DNA of 64,000 bases. Origin: Citrus sinensis (lineage: Eukaryota > Streptophyta > Magnoliopsida > Sapindales > Rutaceae). The stretch is from NCBI RefSeq assembly GCF_022201045.2, contig NC_068560.1, forward strand, positions 38,713,001 to 38,777,000, given 5' to 3'. A program made the translations under genes and the position numbers. Below the pieces are notes generated by a model, which searched no databases, was not told the DNA's origin, and was given only the letters and a program-made list of their open reading frames with translations. Below are positions 39,000 through 51,170 of this stretch, piece by piece (the stretch's first letter is position 1; each line of letters starts with the position of its first letter).

Positions 39000-40875
39000 T
39001 GTGTTTTCGTTTCAGTGGATGGTTATTACTGTTTGTTGCGTTTTTTTGGTATTTGGTATTGACTGTGTTGTGTGCAGTACTACTATACTGATTGGGGTTT
39101 TTGTTTGGTTTGTTACGGCCTTAAAAGGCTCTTTTTAAGCTTTTATAGGGGTGGATAAGTGGGACCGGCGATACTACCAACCAAGCCCACGGGCTTGAGG
39201 AGAACTTGTGTTCTTGATTACCCGTGGTTTCTACTGTTATTTGCGATCATGCCACTGACTCCGTCGTTTTCTTTTTTTTTTGTATGTTAATTCATTATTT
39301 ATTTCTGTGCATTGCGTTTTGCGCTGATTTTCAATTATTTTATTTGTTCGAGATCTTCCGATCTTTCCCTCGTTAGTATCAACTAAATCGGCCCTATAAT
39401 CTCATAAATATTACGTTGCTGCCATCCATACGCACACCGCACATCGTTAGTTGAAATCTCGCTTCTCATTTATAGTCATTTCTACGATTACAAGGGAAGG
39501 AGTCTTGAAAGTTTAGGCCATAAAATTATTAACTAATAATATACGCAGTATGGTCCCCAAAATTTACCACTTCGTTGGCTAGTATATTTTATAAAAATTA
39601 CAATGATAAAAGAAATTTTGAAATAATATTGGGGGAGCAAATTTTGTGAAAATGATGTGTAGAACAAATTATATTGGAGAGAAATTCAAATGAGATTGAG
39701 ATGGTATGTATATCCATTAAAGATTAGATTCTCTATTAAGGGTACGTTTGAAATTGAAATATTGTAATTTTTAAACTACAGTTATTGTGAAAAAAATTAT
39801 AATTATGAAATAAAAATTAGTAATATATAATAAATATAAATTTTAAATAATAAATTTAATAAAATTATTAAAAATATAATAATTTTTTATTATACAAATA
39901 AAAAATCATATCAACATAACTTACAAATTATAATAACTAACATTTATTAAATATTTTAATATTATATCTTTTAAATTATAATTATCCAACCTCAAATCCC
40001 ACTCAACGATCCACGTATTAAGATTTTATAAATTATAAGTGAGTTTTCAAATTGACAGTTGAGATAGATACGCTTGCCGGTACATGATAATCATCAGGGC
40101 CACTGAACAGCTGACTGGGACAGGAGAGATGATGATGAATGGTGGGTCGAAAATTCCGCACATTCGCTTGGAATATGCTGACAAAGGAGGATATTTTGGT
40201 AAATTTGCGCAAGCCCACTGACTTACCAGTTAACCAACCAACCAACCAAACAAACAAGCAACTCGACGCAGGTTTTATGTCGTTGTAGTGTAACCCTCAC
40301 TTAACTCTCCGCAATGGGAAAAGCCTTTTTCAAGCCTATGTTTTTTTTTGAAAAATTTTCAAGTCTATTTTCTTTTTTTTCAAGTATATTTTAGTTTGGA
40401 TGTTTGCGGAGCTTTTAGTATTACTCCTTAAGGTTTCAAATTTTTCAAGTTTCAACGCAAATTTCATAAAACTGGGTACCAGCCATGGTTTTTAACCAAA
40501 CCCCGACTGGAAAAGTTAACGATTTTAAGTTTTTATGCAAATTCTCTTGTCTTGAGCAAATTCTCTAGTCTTCCTTTCTTGAGCAAATTCTCTAGTCTTC
40601 CTTTCTCGGACATAGATAAGCTTTTATGCAATTGAATTAATAAATGTGACGCTTTCTTCTTAAACTTCTAGAATGAAATTAGTAAATACGATCTAAATAT
40701 TATGAAGAAAGTTCCATCACATCACATGCCATAGTTCTCAAAGATAGAGCTACTTTGACTTATCCTATAACATAAACCATTCAGTAGCATTTTCGCTTCT
40801 AATTATATAGACCCTTTCACCATCCTCTCATATCCTGAAATGAAAAACCAAAACTTGGAGGTGGTGAAGGCATTC
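39000..40875. other. Intergenic; PFP-alpha promoter and bZIP60 3' side
   Basis: AT-rich, no coding similarity. Region 39739-40000 is an extremely AT-rich block starting gggtacgtttgaaattg that may be a degraded MITE, but I could not match its ends. A small direct repeat (cttgagcaaattctctagtcttcctttct) occurs at 40552-40605. Confidence 0.45.
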
Positions 40876-42924
40876 TCAAGCCAAAACACTAAGCGCATGA
40901 GAAGTCATTTTCATCTTTCTCCTTGAAGCTTTGCATCTCCGAGACTTCACCACTGCTAATAGATAATTCTTACTTCCTGCTTCTCTTTGAACTAGATTTC
41001 CTGGAGCCTTTTCTTCCACTTGAACCAGTGGTACTGACTCCAGATGTGACCAGATGGGTTTGGGCAGAGTGAATAGGCACATGATGCCCAGGAACCAAAG
41101 CAGGGAACCCAACAGCAGGGATTCTGCAAAGCAACAAAGACCTGTACTAATCAGCATACCTAAAAGATCAAGCCACTAAATGAAAGGCCCACACGACCAC
41201 GTAATGAAAACCATCAAATGATAACCGTTAACAATGAAATCCATAGTTCATTCCTAGGAAATGGAAAACATAACCAAACTCATAACCAGGTAAGGGGTTC
41301 TGTTTTACCACAGTACACCATCTGACCAAAAAGTTACCCGAATATCAGTAAGGAAACTTAACAATCTCAACATATGCAGCATGCCTTTAAAGTTAATCAA
41401 ACATGATAAATGCCAAAACTGCTGTCATAAAACATTACAGTCTTGAAAGCCTATCTGCTGTCAAAACCCCAAGTATAACTTCTACATGTATCCTGAAGAT
41501 CCAATGTGAAAATAATCCAACAATAGGCTCTAGACAACTTAAGAATTAGATTCACTCCCCTGTTTTCCTACCACTACAGAAGCATAAAATTTGCCACAGG
41601 TTAAAACCCTCATCCCAAGAAAAATTCGGCCAACAGATTTTATAAACATGTACAGCAACAGTTACAAAGTTCTTCAACCAAACTTCAGAACAAAGAAAGA
41701 TTGATGTGCGACCAAGAACAACAAGTTGATTTTGTCAGTTGAGAAAATCGTGAGGATGCTAAATCTTTGATTACATGAAGAACAGCATATCTGTACACGC
41801 GTGGACATGATTGCATTTGAATAACAAGATAAAGCTTCAGCCATATACAAGCCAGTTAAATTTTGAAACTACCAAAATTAAGAGCATTGAAGACAATGCC
41901 ACACTGATACTGTATTAATGGTGAATTCAACTCCACAATAATAAATAACTCCACATTCCAAGAGCCAAGAATATGAGGGAAAGATAATTCATGAATCATA
42001 CCCAACAAGAGCACAGCAGACTCCTGCTTGGTCAAGGATGCACCATATGCATTGCCCTTTTGCAAACTAAATCTAAGGGATTGATTTTCTGCAAGAACAC
42101 AGTGAAGCAACCGCCCGAGTTTCCTGCATTCACTTTCCAAGTACCTGCTCTTTATCTCCAGATCCTTCACATACATCTTCTTCCTCTCCCTTGATCTGAC
42201 TGCCGCATCCCTATTTCTCAACTGCCTGGAAAATTCAGATCAACCATCACATACAGCCCTTCAATTTCCATTCTCCACAAATCAAATAGCAGTAATAATT
42301 AATAAATTTATTTGGAAATATAATAACCCAGAACACGCTTAAAACATCATTCAATATTCAATAATCAGAAACAGAGCATCTAGCCATCTACGAATAGTCG
42401 GAGGAGGTAAAAGAATAAAAAAAAAAAAGGAGCAAACATAGAAATCTCATACATATATTAAAAAGAAAGGCAAAATGTATGCCATGAATTTACAGATACC
42501 TTCTCCGTTTCTTGGAGATGGGATCATCAGCATTATCGTTGTCAGTGTCGTTATAGTTTTTGTCGCTGTTGTTGACCTCTGGTTCATCGAGCACCTTCTC
42601 CTCAGCCGGGCTAGCATTACCAGATTCATCGGCACCGTTTTGGTCCTTGTCAGTTGGCAGCTCAATCACCTCAGCACCAGAAGCAGGCGAAGGCTGATCA
42701 ACGAATACATCTGCAAAGAAATCGTCCAACGATTGCTGATTCGGCTCTAGCTCCGAATTATCATCATTATCGTTCATTAGCATGCTCTCAATATCCCCGA
42801 TCCACGGAGACACCGAACCATCCGGTGAGGGATTTGAGAAAATTTCTGCCGTTGATGGATCCGTTAACTCCGTCAAAAGATTGTTCCAATCAAATTCATC
42901 TTCTAAAAATTCATCATCTGCCAT
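40876..42924 (-). CDS. bZIP60: bZIP60-type ER-stress transcription factor with IRE1 splice site
   Basis: Exons: 42500-42924, 42002-42225, 40876-41123; 897 bp, 298 aa unspliced (Arabidopsis bZIP60 has 295). An acidic N-terminal activation region (1-135) is followed by a basic region with N146-x7-R154 in QLRNRDAAVRSRERKK and a leucine zipper (about 160-200). A single membrane segment, SLLLGSLLWFLGIMCLFTLP, starts at 218, so the full form is ER-anchored. CTG|CTG sits in exon 2 (cut between 42017 and 42016) and again in exon 3 (cut between 41116 and 41115). Removing 42002-42016 and 41116-41123 (23 nt of mRNA) shifts frame: the membrane segment is replaced by a Ser/Lys/Arg-rich tail (SSGRKGSRKSSSKRSRK) ending at 40970, 259 aa. 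This matches the known IRE1-dependent bZIP60 switch. Confidence 0.95.
41116..42016 (-). promoter_or_regulatory. Bipartite IRE1 (CxG|CxG) splice site of bZIP60
   Basis: In the mature mRNA the two CTG|CTG motifs lie exactly 23 nt apart: 15 nt come from the end of exon 2 (42002-42016) and 8 nt from the start of exon 3 (41116-41123). The spliceosomal intron 41124-42001 lies between them, so the RNA structure cut by IRE1 exists only after normal splicing. Flanking sequence (agtctgctgtgc and tccctgctgttggg) can form the paired stem-loops known from the plant family; I inferred the folding, I did not compute it. Confidence 0.85.
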
Positions 42925-44480
42925 AACTACTTAACCCTAAGATATCAGAAACGAAACCAAAAAAAAAAAAAAAAAGGAAAAATGAAAAAATCACCGGACG
43001 TTGAAGATGGGGATATAATATTGACAGAATTATTAGGTTGTGGGAGCAAGCGGAGGCCGATTTTATACCGTGGTGTTTGGGAATTTTGAAACCGCGTACT
43101 CTCAATACCTTCGTAAGCAAGTAAAAATTCTAATCAGGAAGGTCCCACGAGAGCCACAGAGGTCGTGGCTGCTGATCGCTTACGTGTACCAATTGAAATT
43201 TTGGTTGATTGCGAACGCCTCGACCAATACTGCAGGTGTTGCCGTCACTCAACCAATAGGAACACAGATCGTGGCAAGTAAAGAGACAATCTAGACTTTA
43301 CACGTGGAGCAATTCAGTTCCTCTAATTAAAAAGGTCAGCTCTCCTTCAGTTTTCATTCAACCGTCTCCTTCTCTTCCAGGTCCCGTTTCAAAATTACGA
43401 ACGCCTCGTTTGGTTGTGGGATGATTCTTTGGGATTTATGTGATCTCACGTTCGGTAAGTTCACGAAGTGCAGAGCTATGAACCCCAAAAAAATTAGTGA
43501 GAAGCTATCCCACAACTCCATGGGATTACTTCGGATGAGTTTTCTAATTCTAGTTACTTAAATAATTTAGTAGTAAATTACATTATTCATTATCATATTA
43601 TAAAATAAATTACTTAATAATCACAAAAAAAAATGAAAACAATAATTTACTCACTGTAGAGGGAGGAGTTTAATTGAAAATAAATAGAACGCGTAACACC
43701 TAGAAGCTATGGGGGACGGACGACATTGGTGAGCCTGTTTAACTCCCAAAATCCGTGAACTAGAAAAAAGATATAAGAGGCAAAGAAATCGGCCAAAAGG
43801 ATAACTAGGAAATTCAATCTCATCCTTGGAAACCAACCTCACCTCAGACCTCAGTGTTACCAAGTGAAATGCAAACCCAAGTTTGCCAACTTGTTTTTGG
43901 AAATTGGAACTATTATTAAAGAAAAGAGGCAGCAGCACCAGCAGGCAGCTTTGGAAACGAGCATGAATAGTCAATACAAAAACAAGATTGATAACAAATT
44001 TCTCCACCATACCATAATAATAAAAATAATAATAATTCACCTTGGTTTAAATAAGTAATTTTTTTTTACTTCACAATAAAAAAAAATGTTTGTAATAGTA
44101 TATGTATTATTGAAAATAAATATTTGGCTATTTCATAATTAAAATAGATTTCTAAATTTAATGAGTTTTATTTGTACTAAATTTATGATTAAATACCAAT
44201 CAAAAAAAACTTATGATTAAATAAATATTTAACTGATTAAATATTTTTAAATGATTTAAAAAAAAAATAAAGTATTGCAAGTCAACACCTACAATTTGGC
44301 AGGTCTAACTGATCCCGTCAATGAAACCCACGAATTAAACGATACAGGCTCTATGGATTATAAGCAAAACTCACTAATTGATAGCTAATAAATTTAAAAA
44401 AAAAAAAAAAAGAATTAAATTTTAGTCATACACTAGTGCTAAAAAAAACTCAAGGGACACAAGATCTTTCTAGAATTAAG
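42925..44480. other. bZIP60 promoter side and intergenic DNA
   Basis: Contains the bZIP60 upstream region. cgtgtaccaat (43183-43193) reads ATTGGTACACG on the gene strand, one base off the ER-stress element ERSE-II (ATTGG-N-CCACG), about 260 bp from the ATG. A G-box CACGTG lies at 43301-43306. The remainder is AT-rich with poly(A) runs (about 44397-44412) and no gene. Confidence 0.4.
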
Positions 44481-45467
44481 TAGGGATGGCAATGGGGAGG
44501 GGAGGGGAGGGGACCAATCTCCCCATACCCATCCCCGATGTTTTGCATATGTCCCCGTCCCCTCCCCGTCCCCGTCAAAATTGCTTGAGAGAATCCCCAT
44601 CCCCTCCCCGAATAATAACAGGGGATCCCCGAGGGTCCCCGGTCCCCGAATAATTAATAGTCTAATATATTTTTTTATTTTCGATTTTAAATTAATCATA
44701 TTAAAATAAACTCATACTGCTATTGTAAGCTCGTAACCAACTTTGACAGCACATTAAGGCCTCCAATGTGCTTGGATGAAGTTTGTTATGGTATGAGCTC
44801 ATAACTCTACCACTAGTGTTAAAAGCTGATTCAGAAGCAACTGTTGTAATTGGAATTGCCAAAATATCTCTAGCAATTCGAGCTAATGTAGGATACCTAT
44901 TAGCATTTGTCTTCCACCAACTCAAAATATTAAAATCTTCCATCCGAGATATAACTTTCTCATCCAAATATGAATCTAATTCATCTGCAACAACTGCACA
45001 ATCTCCATTGTTTACATAATCATCAAAACTTGTCATCCATTTGGTTGCTTTCTTATAAGAATCCCCTGTAGATCTAGTAGAAGAACTACTACCAGTATAA
45101 TCAAAGCAATAAACAGTTGGTGAAAACTTCAATTAATACTCTTCAACTAATTTCCGGCAAAGGGTGACCACTTTCCCAACATACAACTATTTTGATATTT
45201 ATTATTTTTAACAATATTTATAATTTTGTTATTTATTTATTAGTAATTTTAAAAATAAAAATAAAATTAAAAATTAAAATGGGGAAATGGGTAGGGGATG
45301 GGGATTCCACCTCATCCCCGTCCCCTCCCCGAATAAAAAGTTGGGTAAAAAATTTTCCCCGTCCCCTCCCCGAAAAAAAAATTGGGTATAAAATTATCCC
45401 CATACCCTCCCCGAATGGGGAAAATCCCCGAGGGTACCCATCCCCGTGGGGATTTTTGCCATCCCTA
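44481..45467 (-). mobile_element. hAT element relic keeping the transposase C-terminus
   Basis: A 987-bp element with ends tagggatggcaatgggga and tttttgccatcccta, flanked by a perfect 8-bp target duplication gaattaag (44473-44480 and 45468-45475). Subterminal regions are dense in GGGGA/TCCCC. It shares the terminal repeat with the hAT copies at 2706 and 31894, but its interior differs because it retains transposase sequence (next entry). It is an internal-deletion derivative and not autonomous. Confidence 0.92.
44701..45132 (-). pseudogene. hAT transposase, C-terminal dimerisation domain only
   Basis: An uninterrupted minus-strand frame encodes the hAT dimerisation region: ELDSYLDEKVI, then NILSWWKTNANRYPTLARIA, DILAIPITTVASESAFNTSG and HPSTLEALMCCQSWLRA. 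These are hallmark blocks of plant hAT (Ac/Tam3-like) transposases. The BED zinc finger and RNase H-like catalytic core are absent, so this is a remnant of a roughly 600-700-aa protein. It lies inside the 44481-45467 element. The unbroken frame suggests a recent deletion. Confidence 0.9.
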
Positions 45468-45475
45468 GAATTAAG

Positions 45476-48400
45476 AAAGGTCATAAAAGATATAACCTAC
45501 CCAATGACGGTCATTGCCTTAATTGCAGAGACGCACCACCTTTCTTCTTTTCTTTTTTTCAATCCAATTCAATATAACCCTGCTTGCACGCCAAACACAT
45601 TCGTAGTATAGTTGTAATGAAATAGTGATTAGACAAAAAGGTAACAGCCTACACTCACATTGGCAAAAATCAAATGTCTTGCAGGTCCCGCCAGCCATAT
45701 CCTATTTTCTTAGCACAAACCATCACCGAAAAACACTCAGAGTTTTACTCATCATACAAGATGTGTATCCGAAATCAGTGATTAAACGGAAGGCATTCTA
45801 TCGCGGATCTTATTAATAACATGTGAAGTCTTAATTGTTACCGACGAAAAAAATAAATAACATTATGTCTCTCTATACGCGTCACAATCTTCATCTTGTG
45901 ATGAAATTCTTGCTCTCATTGCCTCCAGAAAACTACATCAAGCAAACAATTATAGGCAAAATATTAAAAAATAACAGAAAAATTAGCTATTTATTCTGAA
46001 TGAAATAGGCTATCAATACCAAAATTCATCTATGATTGTTCATCGTAACTAATCTGTGGGGTGAGCCACCCATCTACACCTCCATTTCTTGAACAAAAAC
46101 CATTCTGAAACTTCTCATTGGTTCCACTGGGCATACAAAACACAATAAGTACCACATGTCAATATACATTTACAAGAAATAATAGCTCTGTCTTGCTCCA
46201 CATGCTACACCTCACTGCACATTAATGAACCAACACTTCAAAGGAGTGAAAAGAAAAAAAAAAAAAAAAATGAACGCCTGTCTCAGCCTCCATTCATCCC
46301 GTAGGGACTGACAACAATTACACCAAAGCCACAAGACCACCAAGACAAAATGCACCTCATCCTAGTTTCACCGATTTGGAGACGCTACATATTCATGCTC
46401 TACCAACATTAAGAGTTGACAAGGGAAATGGGAACAGAATCTATCCCTGCAATCTACAGCCAGAAAAGAAAAACATCCACCATCCATAGTGAAACAAAAA
46501 TTAGTTTAATCTCCCAGGCAATTTGCATTTTCCTCTTGGCAGAAGAGCAAAAGATAAGTAAGACTAGATTTACTAAACAAACAACTCACTGAGCATACTG
46601 ACAAACTCTGTATTCACCTTGCCCAATTCAGGAACAAAATTGACCCTAAAGCATGGCCAAAATAAAATAAAATAAAAGAGGGAAAAGAACATGTATGTGA
46701 TTTTAAATTGAGAAAAGAGGCCAGGACCCAATAGCACCATACTTAAATAGTCTTCATTTGAACTGCAAGATGACATCTACAAATCTGTGTATCCCATGTT
46801 GCAGACTTGCAGGAACAATCAAGCTATAACCCACCCATTACAGTGGGGTGTCATGGGTTTCACAAACTCATTATTGGTGAGGCCTTTAAGACGGAGGATG
46901 AAATGTCAAGATCACAATCAAATTAAGTGAACTCTATGAAATTACCAATACTAGCATGCCTAAAAACCAGAAAGTATATCAACATTCTCCATTAAAACCA
47001 AAAGGTAATATCGCCCTGATTAAAATAAGCACTTAACAGAAGATTCTCCTAGCTGGGTAATACTTCTCCTGCATTAATAATTTATTAATGCTATATTATG
47101 AATTTATGAAATTATTTATTAAAAAATTATTTTTATATATTAATTTTTATGGTATCAAAATAATTTATTAATATAAATAATTTTAAATTTAATTATGAAT
47201 TAATTTTTATTTATTAGTGTCGAATATAATTGTTTAATTTAAATTTAAGCTTAAATTTAGTATTTTAAAAATAATGATTAAATAATTAAAATAATTTTTA
47301 CATATTTAAAGTAAAATAATTAAAATGATTTATGTAATAAAAACAAAATAATGTATTATCATCTATTTACTAAATATTTAGGTTTATTAAGATTCCTGCA
47401 TTACAAACATATGAGATATGGTTAAATTTACTAGAGCTATTCTAAGCAACCCCTTTTTTTATGAAGAATATCGCATTCAAAGGGGTTCACCTCAGTGTGA
47501 TTTTGCACATAATAAATTAGCCTAAAAAATAAAAAGGAAGGAAAACAAAACCACTTACAAGCTTATAACAAGTCAAGTATAACCCATTAACAAAATTGGC
47601 TCAAGATTATTGCATGCCCATCAAACATTATTAGGGGACAATTGTAGTAAATAACCAGTATATTATCAACTAAGCTACAAAAACTTCCAAGATTTACAAG
47701 ATCACACAGTATGTGCTTCAAAAGCCACACACTCATGGCATCGGGTAATCATTCCCAGAAAAACAAATTCCAGGGAAAACTCAAGAACAGAAAACTTAGA
47801 TCTAAATTAATTAAGATCCTAGGTTGATCAACCAGGCAGGCCATGCTGAATCGAAATTAGCACCTCTAAAGATATTTATCTGAATCTAAAAGTTTCCAAA
47901 AGTTTCTATCAGCAATACTAACATCAAATTCATACTTAGCTAAAGGCATATAAGGCTTAATCCATATTTCCCCTTATGATAAACAAAAAGCTAAAGACGT
48001 GTATAATAACTGTCTCCAGGCAGGTATATGATTGACCCAAAAAAAAAATTATGGATTTTCATTTTTCTTTTGTGATTAAAATGGCCATCTTTCTTTTAGG
48101 AAAGCCATAACCAGCTAGCAGCTGCTAATCAACTTTTTAAAATATCCAAAAAAGAAACTAATGAGCATCAGAGAACGAGTAAATAATCACTCAATAGCAG
48201 CATCTCAATACCAATAGGACATCCGAGTTCAACCATGAAGAAGGCTAAAAATGTTTTACGTCAGTTAAAAGAGAAGATACAGGTTTTTCATCCCAAAAGC
48301 ATCCATAAGGTAAGATAATTTACATAACAGAAAAGTTGCCTCACCAAAATAGTTGAAGTTACAAGAAAAAGCTCATAAATCCAGTGTATAACAAGCGTAG

Positions 48401-48610
48401 CAAGAATGAACTGACCAAAGTATCCATCATCATCATCATCTCAGAAACTAGCGGACAGAATCAAAATACTGACTCATCATCAACCTACACTGGTAAGTTA
48501 GTAACAACAGTACACCACCGAGTCAGCTAAAAGGAAAGTTTGAGATAAGAATTAAGTCTACTACATTTTAGAGTAGGATTACCAAAGGGGGAGACGTAAT
48601 TTTCATCAAG
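45476..48610. other. Intergenic; U2AF35 3' side
   Basis: Three kilobases without recognisable coding sequence. A strongly AT-rich block at 47080-47385 starts and ends with similar sequence (cctgcatta near 47070 and 47393), which may mark a small insertion. The part next to 48610 should hold the U2AF35 3'UTR. A (ATC)n run lies at about 48425-48440. Confidence 0.45.
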
Positions 48611-49411
48611 TCACTGATTCTCCTCCCTTTCTCGATTCCACTGCTCAATCTTGGCTCTGCGCTCCTCGCTCCCTTCTCTAACAGGGGTCCTACTCCTAGA
48701 GCTAGTGCTGCTCCTCGAGTGTGTCCTCCTGCTCCTCTCGTAATCTCGATCTCTGTAGCTTCTCCTATAATCTCTGTCTCCATCTCTCCTGTGTCGAGAA
48801 CGAAGATGAGGAATGGGACTGAAACTCCTGCTTCGGCTTCTACGACGGTACCTTCCAAAAAGTTTGTTTCTCAGATCCCTGCCAATCAATTTGACGTGCA
48901 TAAAGTTACAATAACCGCCACGGTTACAGTTATTCTCCTCAAACTGCCGACAAGTGGCCTCACGGAAATCAGTAACGGGTGAAAATTCAACAATGATGGG
49001 ACGGCCGGAGTAGAATCGTCCTTGCAGAGCATGCAATGCTGCTGCAGCTTGCTCTTCCTCTCTGAACTGGACATAGACATTGCCAATCATGTGGTCGGCG
49101 AGATTATCGCAGACGTTTAAGCATTCGATTTCGCCGAACTTGCTGAGCTCTTCGAAAATGTCCTCGTAAAAGTCCTCGAAGTGTTCCTGAATCTTGCGAG
49201 GGTCGATGGGCTGGCCCTGGGCGTCGACGCCGGGAGTGATCATGTCGGGGCGCTGATACATGTTGGAAAGGAGGAGGGTTGGGGAAATTGTGGGGCGGTT
49301 GTGGAGGCGGGAGCAGCGGTCGCCGTGTCGGCACGCGCCGATCTTGAAATAGAAAGGACAGTTCACGCGGTCCTTTTCCGTTCCGAAGATTGATGCCAAG
49401 TGCTCCGCCAT
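48611..49411 (-). CDS. U2AF35: U2 snRNP auxiliary factor small subunit (U2AF35)
   Basis: A single-exon coding region of 266 aa. Start [20 protein letters not shown] at 49411 is the conserved family start. CCCH zinc finger 1 is C18, C27, C33, H37; a U2AF-homology RRM spans about 45-145 ([20 protein letters not shown]); CCCH finger 2 is C154, C162, C168, H172. An RS domain (about 189-250, [25 protein letters not shown]) closes the protein. U2AF35 recognises the AG at the 3' splice site with U2AF65 during early spliceosome assembly in the nucleus. The frame stays open for 58 codons upstream to an ATG at 49585. That extension is Lys/Arg-rich, lacks family similarity and is most likely 5'UTR. Lack of coding introns is usual for plant U2AF35. 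Confidence 0.96.
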   Translation of the reverse strand: MAEHLASIFGTEKDRVNCPFYFKIGACRHGDRCSRLHNRPTISPTLLLSNMYQRPDMITPGVDAQGQPIDPRKIQEHFEDFYEDIFEELSKFGEIECLNVCDNLADHMIGNVYVQFREEEQAAAALHALQGRFYSGRPIIVEFSPVTDFREATCRQFEENNCNRGGYCNFMHVKLIGRDLRNKLFGRYRRRSRSRSFSPIPHLRSRHRRDGDRDYRRSYRDRDYERSRRTHSRSSTSSRSRTPVREGSEERRAKIEQWNREREENQ

Positions 49412-50236
49412 GGCTAGTCCGCGTCCCGCAAACTTCACCGCAGAATCCTTGTCTTGTGAAGGAAATGGAATTTCCGAAAGCTTGTCTATCCAGACACAAA
49501 CTTCTTCTCGCTTCCCTTCCCTCAAAAACCTTTTCTTTTTCTTTTTTCTTTCTTTCGTGCGTACGTTTGTTTGCGTGTGTGCCATCGCGGCCGTACATCA
49601 TCGTCGAGTCAAAATTTATTTAAATGTCCCACATCGAGAGGCTTCGAGGCCCAATCTGCTAGTCATTTTGAAAGCCCAGTTCTTTCCTCGTTGGTGCCAG
49701 TTGGGGCCCATTTCCCATTACATTTGACTTTGACTCGTCATCTTTCCACAGCATTTTATGGACGGCAAAAGGCCAAAAATATTACAGTATTTTAAAATCT
49801 ATTATTTTTATACCCACTTTCTAAAAACACCTTTTTTTGACTCTCGGTTAAATATATGATACAGTACACAATTAAATAGAGTAAATGACGTTGGATTTGG
49901 GTATATCAAAATAGTTCGCAACGGAAACAAGAAATATTATGTTATACCATTTTCAAGCTTCTTCACAATGGAAACAAGAAATATTAAAAATAGTTTGCCA
50001 AATTTTGACATTTAGGTCAAAAACATGTTTGAATTTCAAACAACTTTTTGAGACATCGTACAATAAAATTTGGCCAAACATTAATATGAGAGCTTCGAAA
50101 CATTATATTATATGCCTAATTTTGACAACATTTATCTGCCTATTATGGTTGAAAAATATTCTACATCATAATGTTAAATTATATTATAAAGATAAATTTA
50201 TCTTTTATGAAGATTCACTAATAGATCCAACTCCAC
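49412..50236. other. U2AF35 leader/promoter and intergenic DNA
   Basis: The U2AF35 leader is pyrimidine/purine biased (CTTTTTCTTTTTTC on the plus strand near 49525). The rest is AT-rich with a duplicated aaacaagaaatatta (about 49925-49940 and 49972-49986). No gene. Confidence 0.4.
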
Positions 50237-50239
50237 TAA

Positions 50240-50930
50240 GGATGCGTTTATTTGTAGGATTAAAAAATCAAAATTCGTAATGAAAATAATTGATTGTGTT
50301 TATTTGTTGAAATAGAAAAGGGAATGAGAATAAAATATGTAAGGCTAACATGTTTTTTGGATTAAGGAAAGGGAATATAATTCTCATGAGGGGTTTGGGA
50401 ATCAAGTTGCTATTCATTAAACTTTACATTTACTTCATTAAATTTTCATAATCCCAATTGTTCTCAATTAAGTTTTGTAGTTTTTGCATTTTGAACCCTG
50501 CAAAAATTTTGTTATATTTGCAAATAAGTCCTTCATTATTTATAATAATAATAATAACTATAAGTTACTAAAATGACCTTATTTTTTATTATTACTACTA
50601 CTATAAAATGACCTTATTTATTATTATTACTACTACTACTACTACTACTACTACTATTATTATTATTAATTGTAATTATTTTTTAATAATAATGATCATA
50701 ATCACATTTATTATAATAAATAATGACAATAATCAATTAAGGTCATTTTAGTAACTTGTAATAATTCATTCCAAGTTCAAGATAAATTAAACACATCGAT
50801 AATAATAGAGCCCAATATGATTTTGATTCTTATGGGAAAGTAAACAATTTATTTTAATTATGATTCTCCATTCCAATTCTAGTTTATTTTAATTTCAATG
50901 TATTTCAATTACCGATTAATAAATGCACCA
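50240..50930. mobile_element. Probable PIF/Harbinger-like MITE
   Basis: A 691-bp AT-rich stretch starting ggatgcgtttatt and ending aataaatgcacca. The inverted ends agree at about 10 of 13 positions. It is flanked by TAA on both sides (50237-50239 and 50931-50933), the 3-bp duplication of the superfamily. The interior has (TAA)n and (TAC)n microsatellites and no coding potential. Weaker than the element at 1118. Confidence 0.5.
50619..50670. repeat. (TTA)n(TAC)n(TTA)n compound microsatellite
   Basis: An uninterrupted series of trinucleotides changing from ATT to ACT and back, located in the putative MITE. Confidence 0.85.
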
Positions 50931-51170
50931 TAACATTACTATCATCACAGGGGTTAAATTGTCATCGACCACGACCAACATTTCAATCTATTAAAAATAA
51001 TAATTATTCATCAACCACCTATTTTTTAGTGTTTTTTTAAAAATACACAATTCTTTCTTCTTCTTTTTTATTTGATTGAAATACACCTAAAGTAACATTT
51101 TCTTACATTCATCCACTTCTATTTGTGTGCTTTTATAACATTACTGACATCACAGGGGTTAAATTGTCAT
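50931..51170. repeat. 35-bp direct repeat 205 bp apart
   Basis: taacattactatcatcacag plus 15 more bases (50931-50965) recurs at 51136-51170 with two mismatches. It sits directly at the right end of the putative Harbinger-like element. Origin unclear. Confidence 0.8.

Noticed and set aside
39739-40000. Extremely AT-rich block that may be a MITE
   Set aside because: Termini do not pair convincingly and flanks show no duplication.
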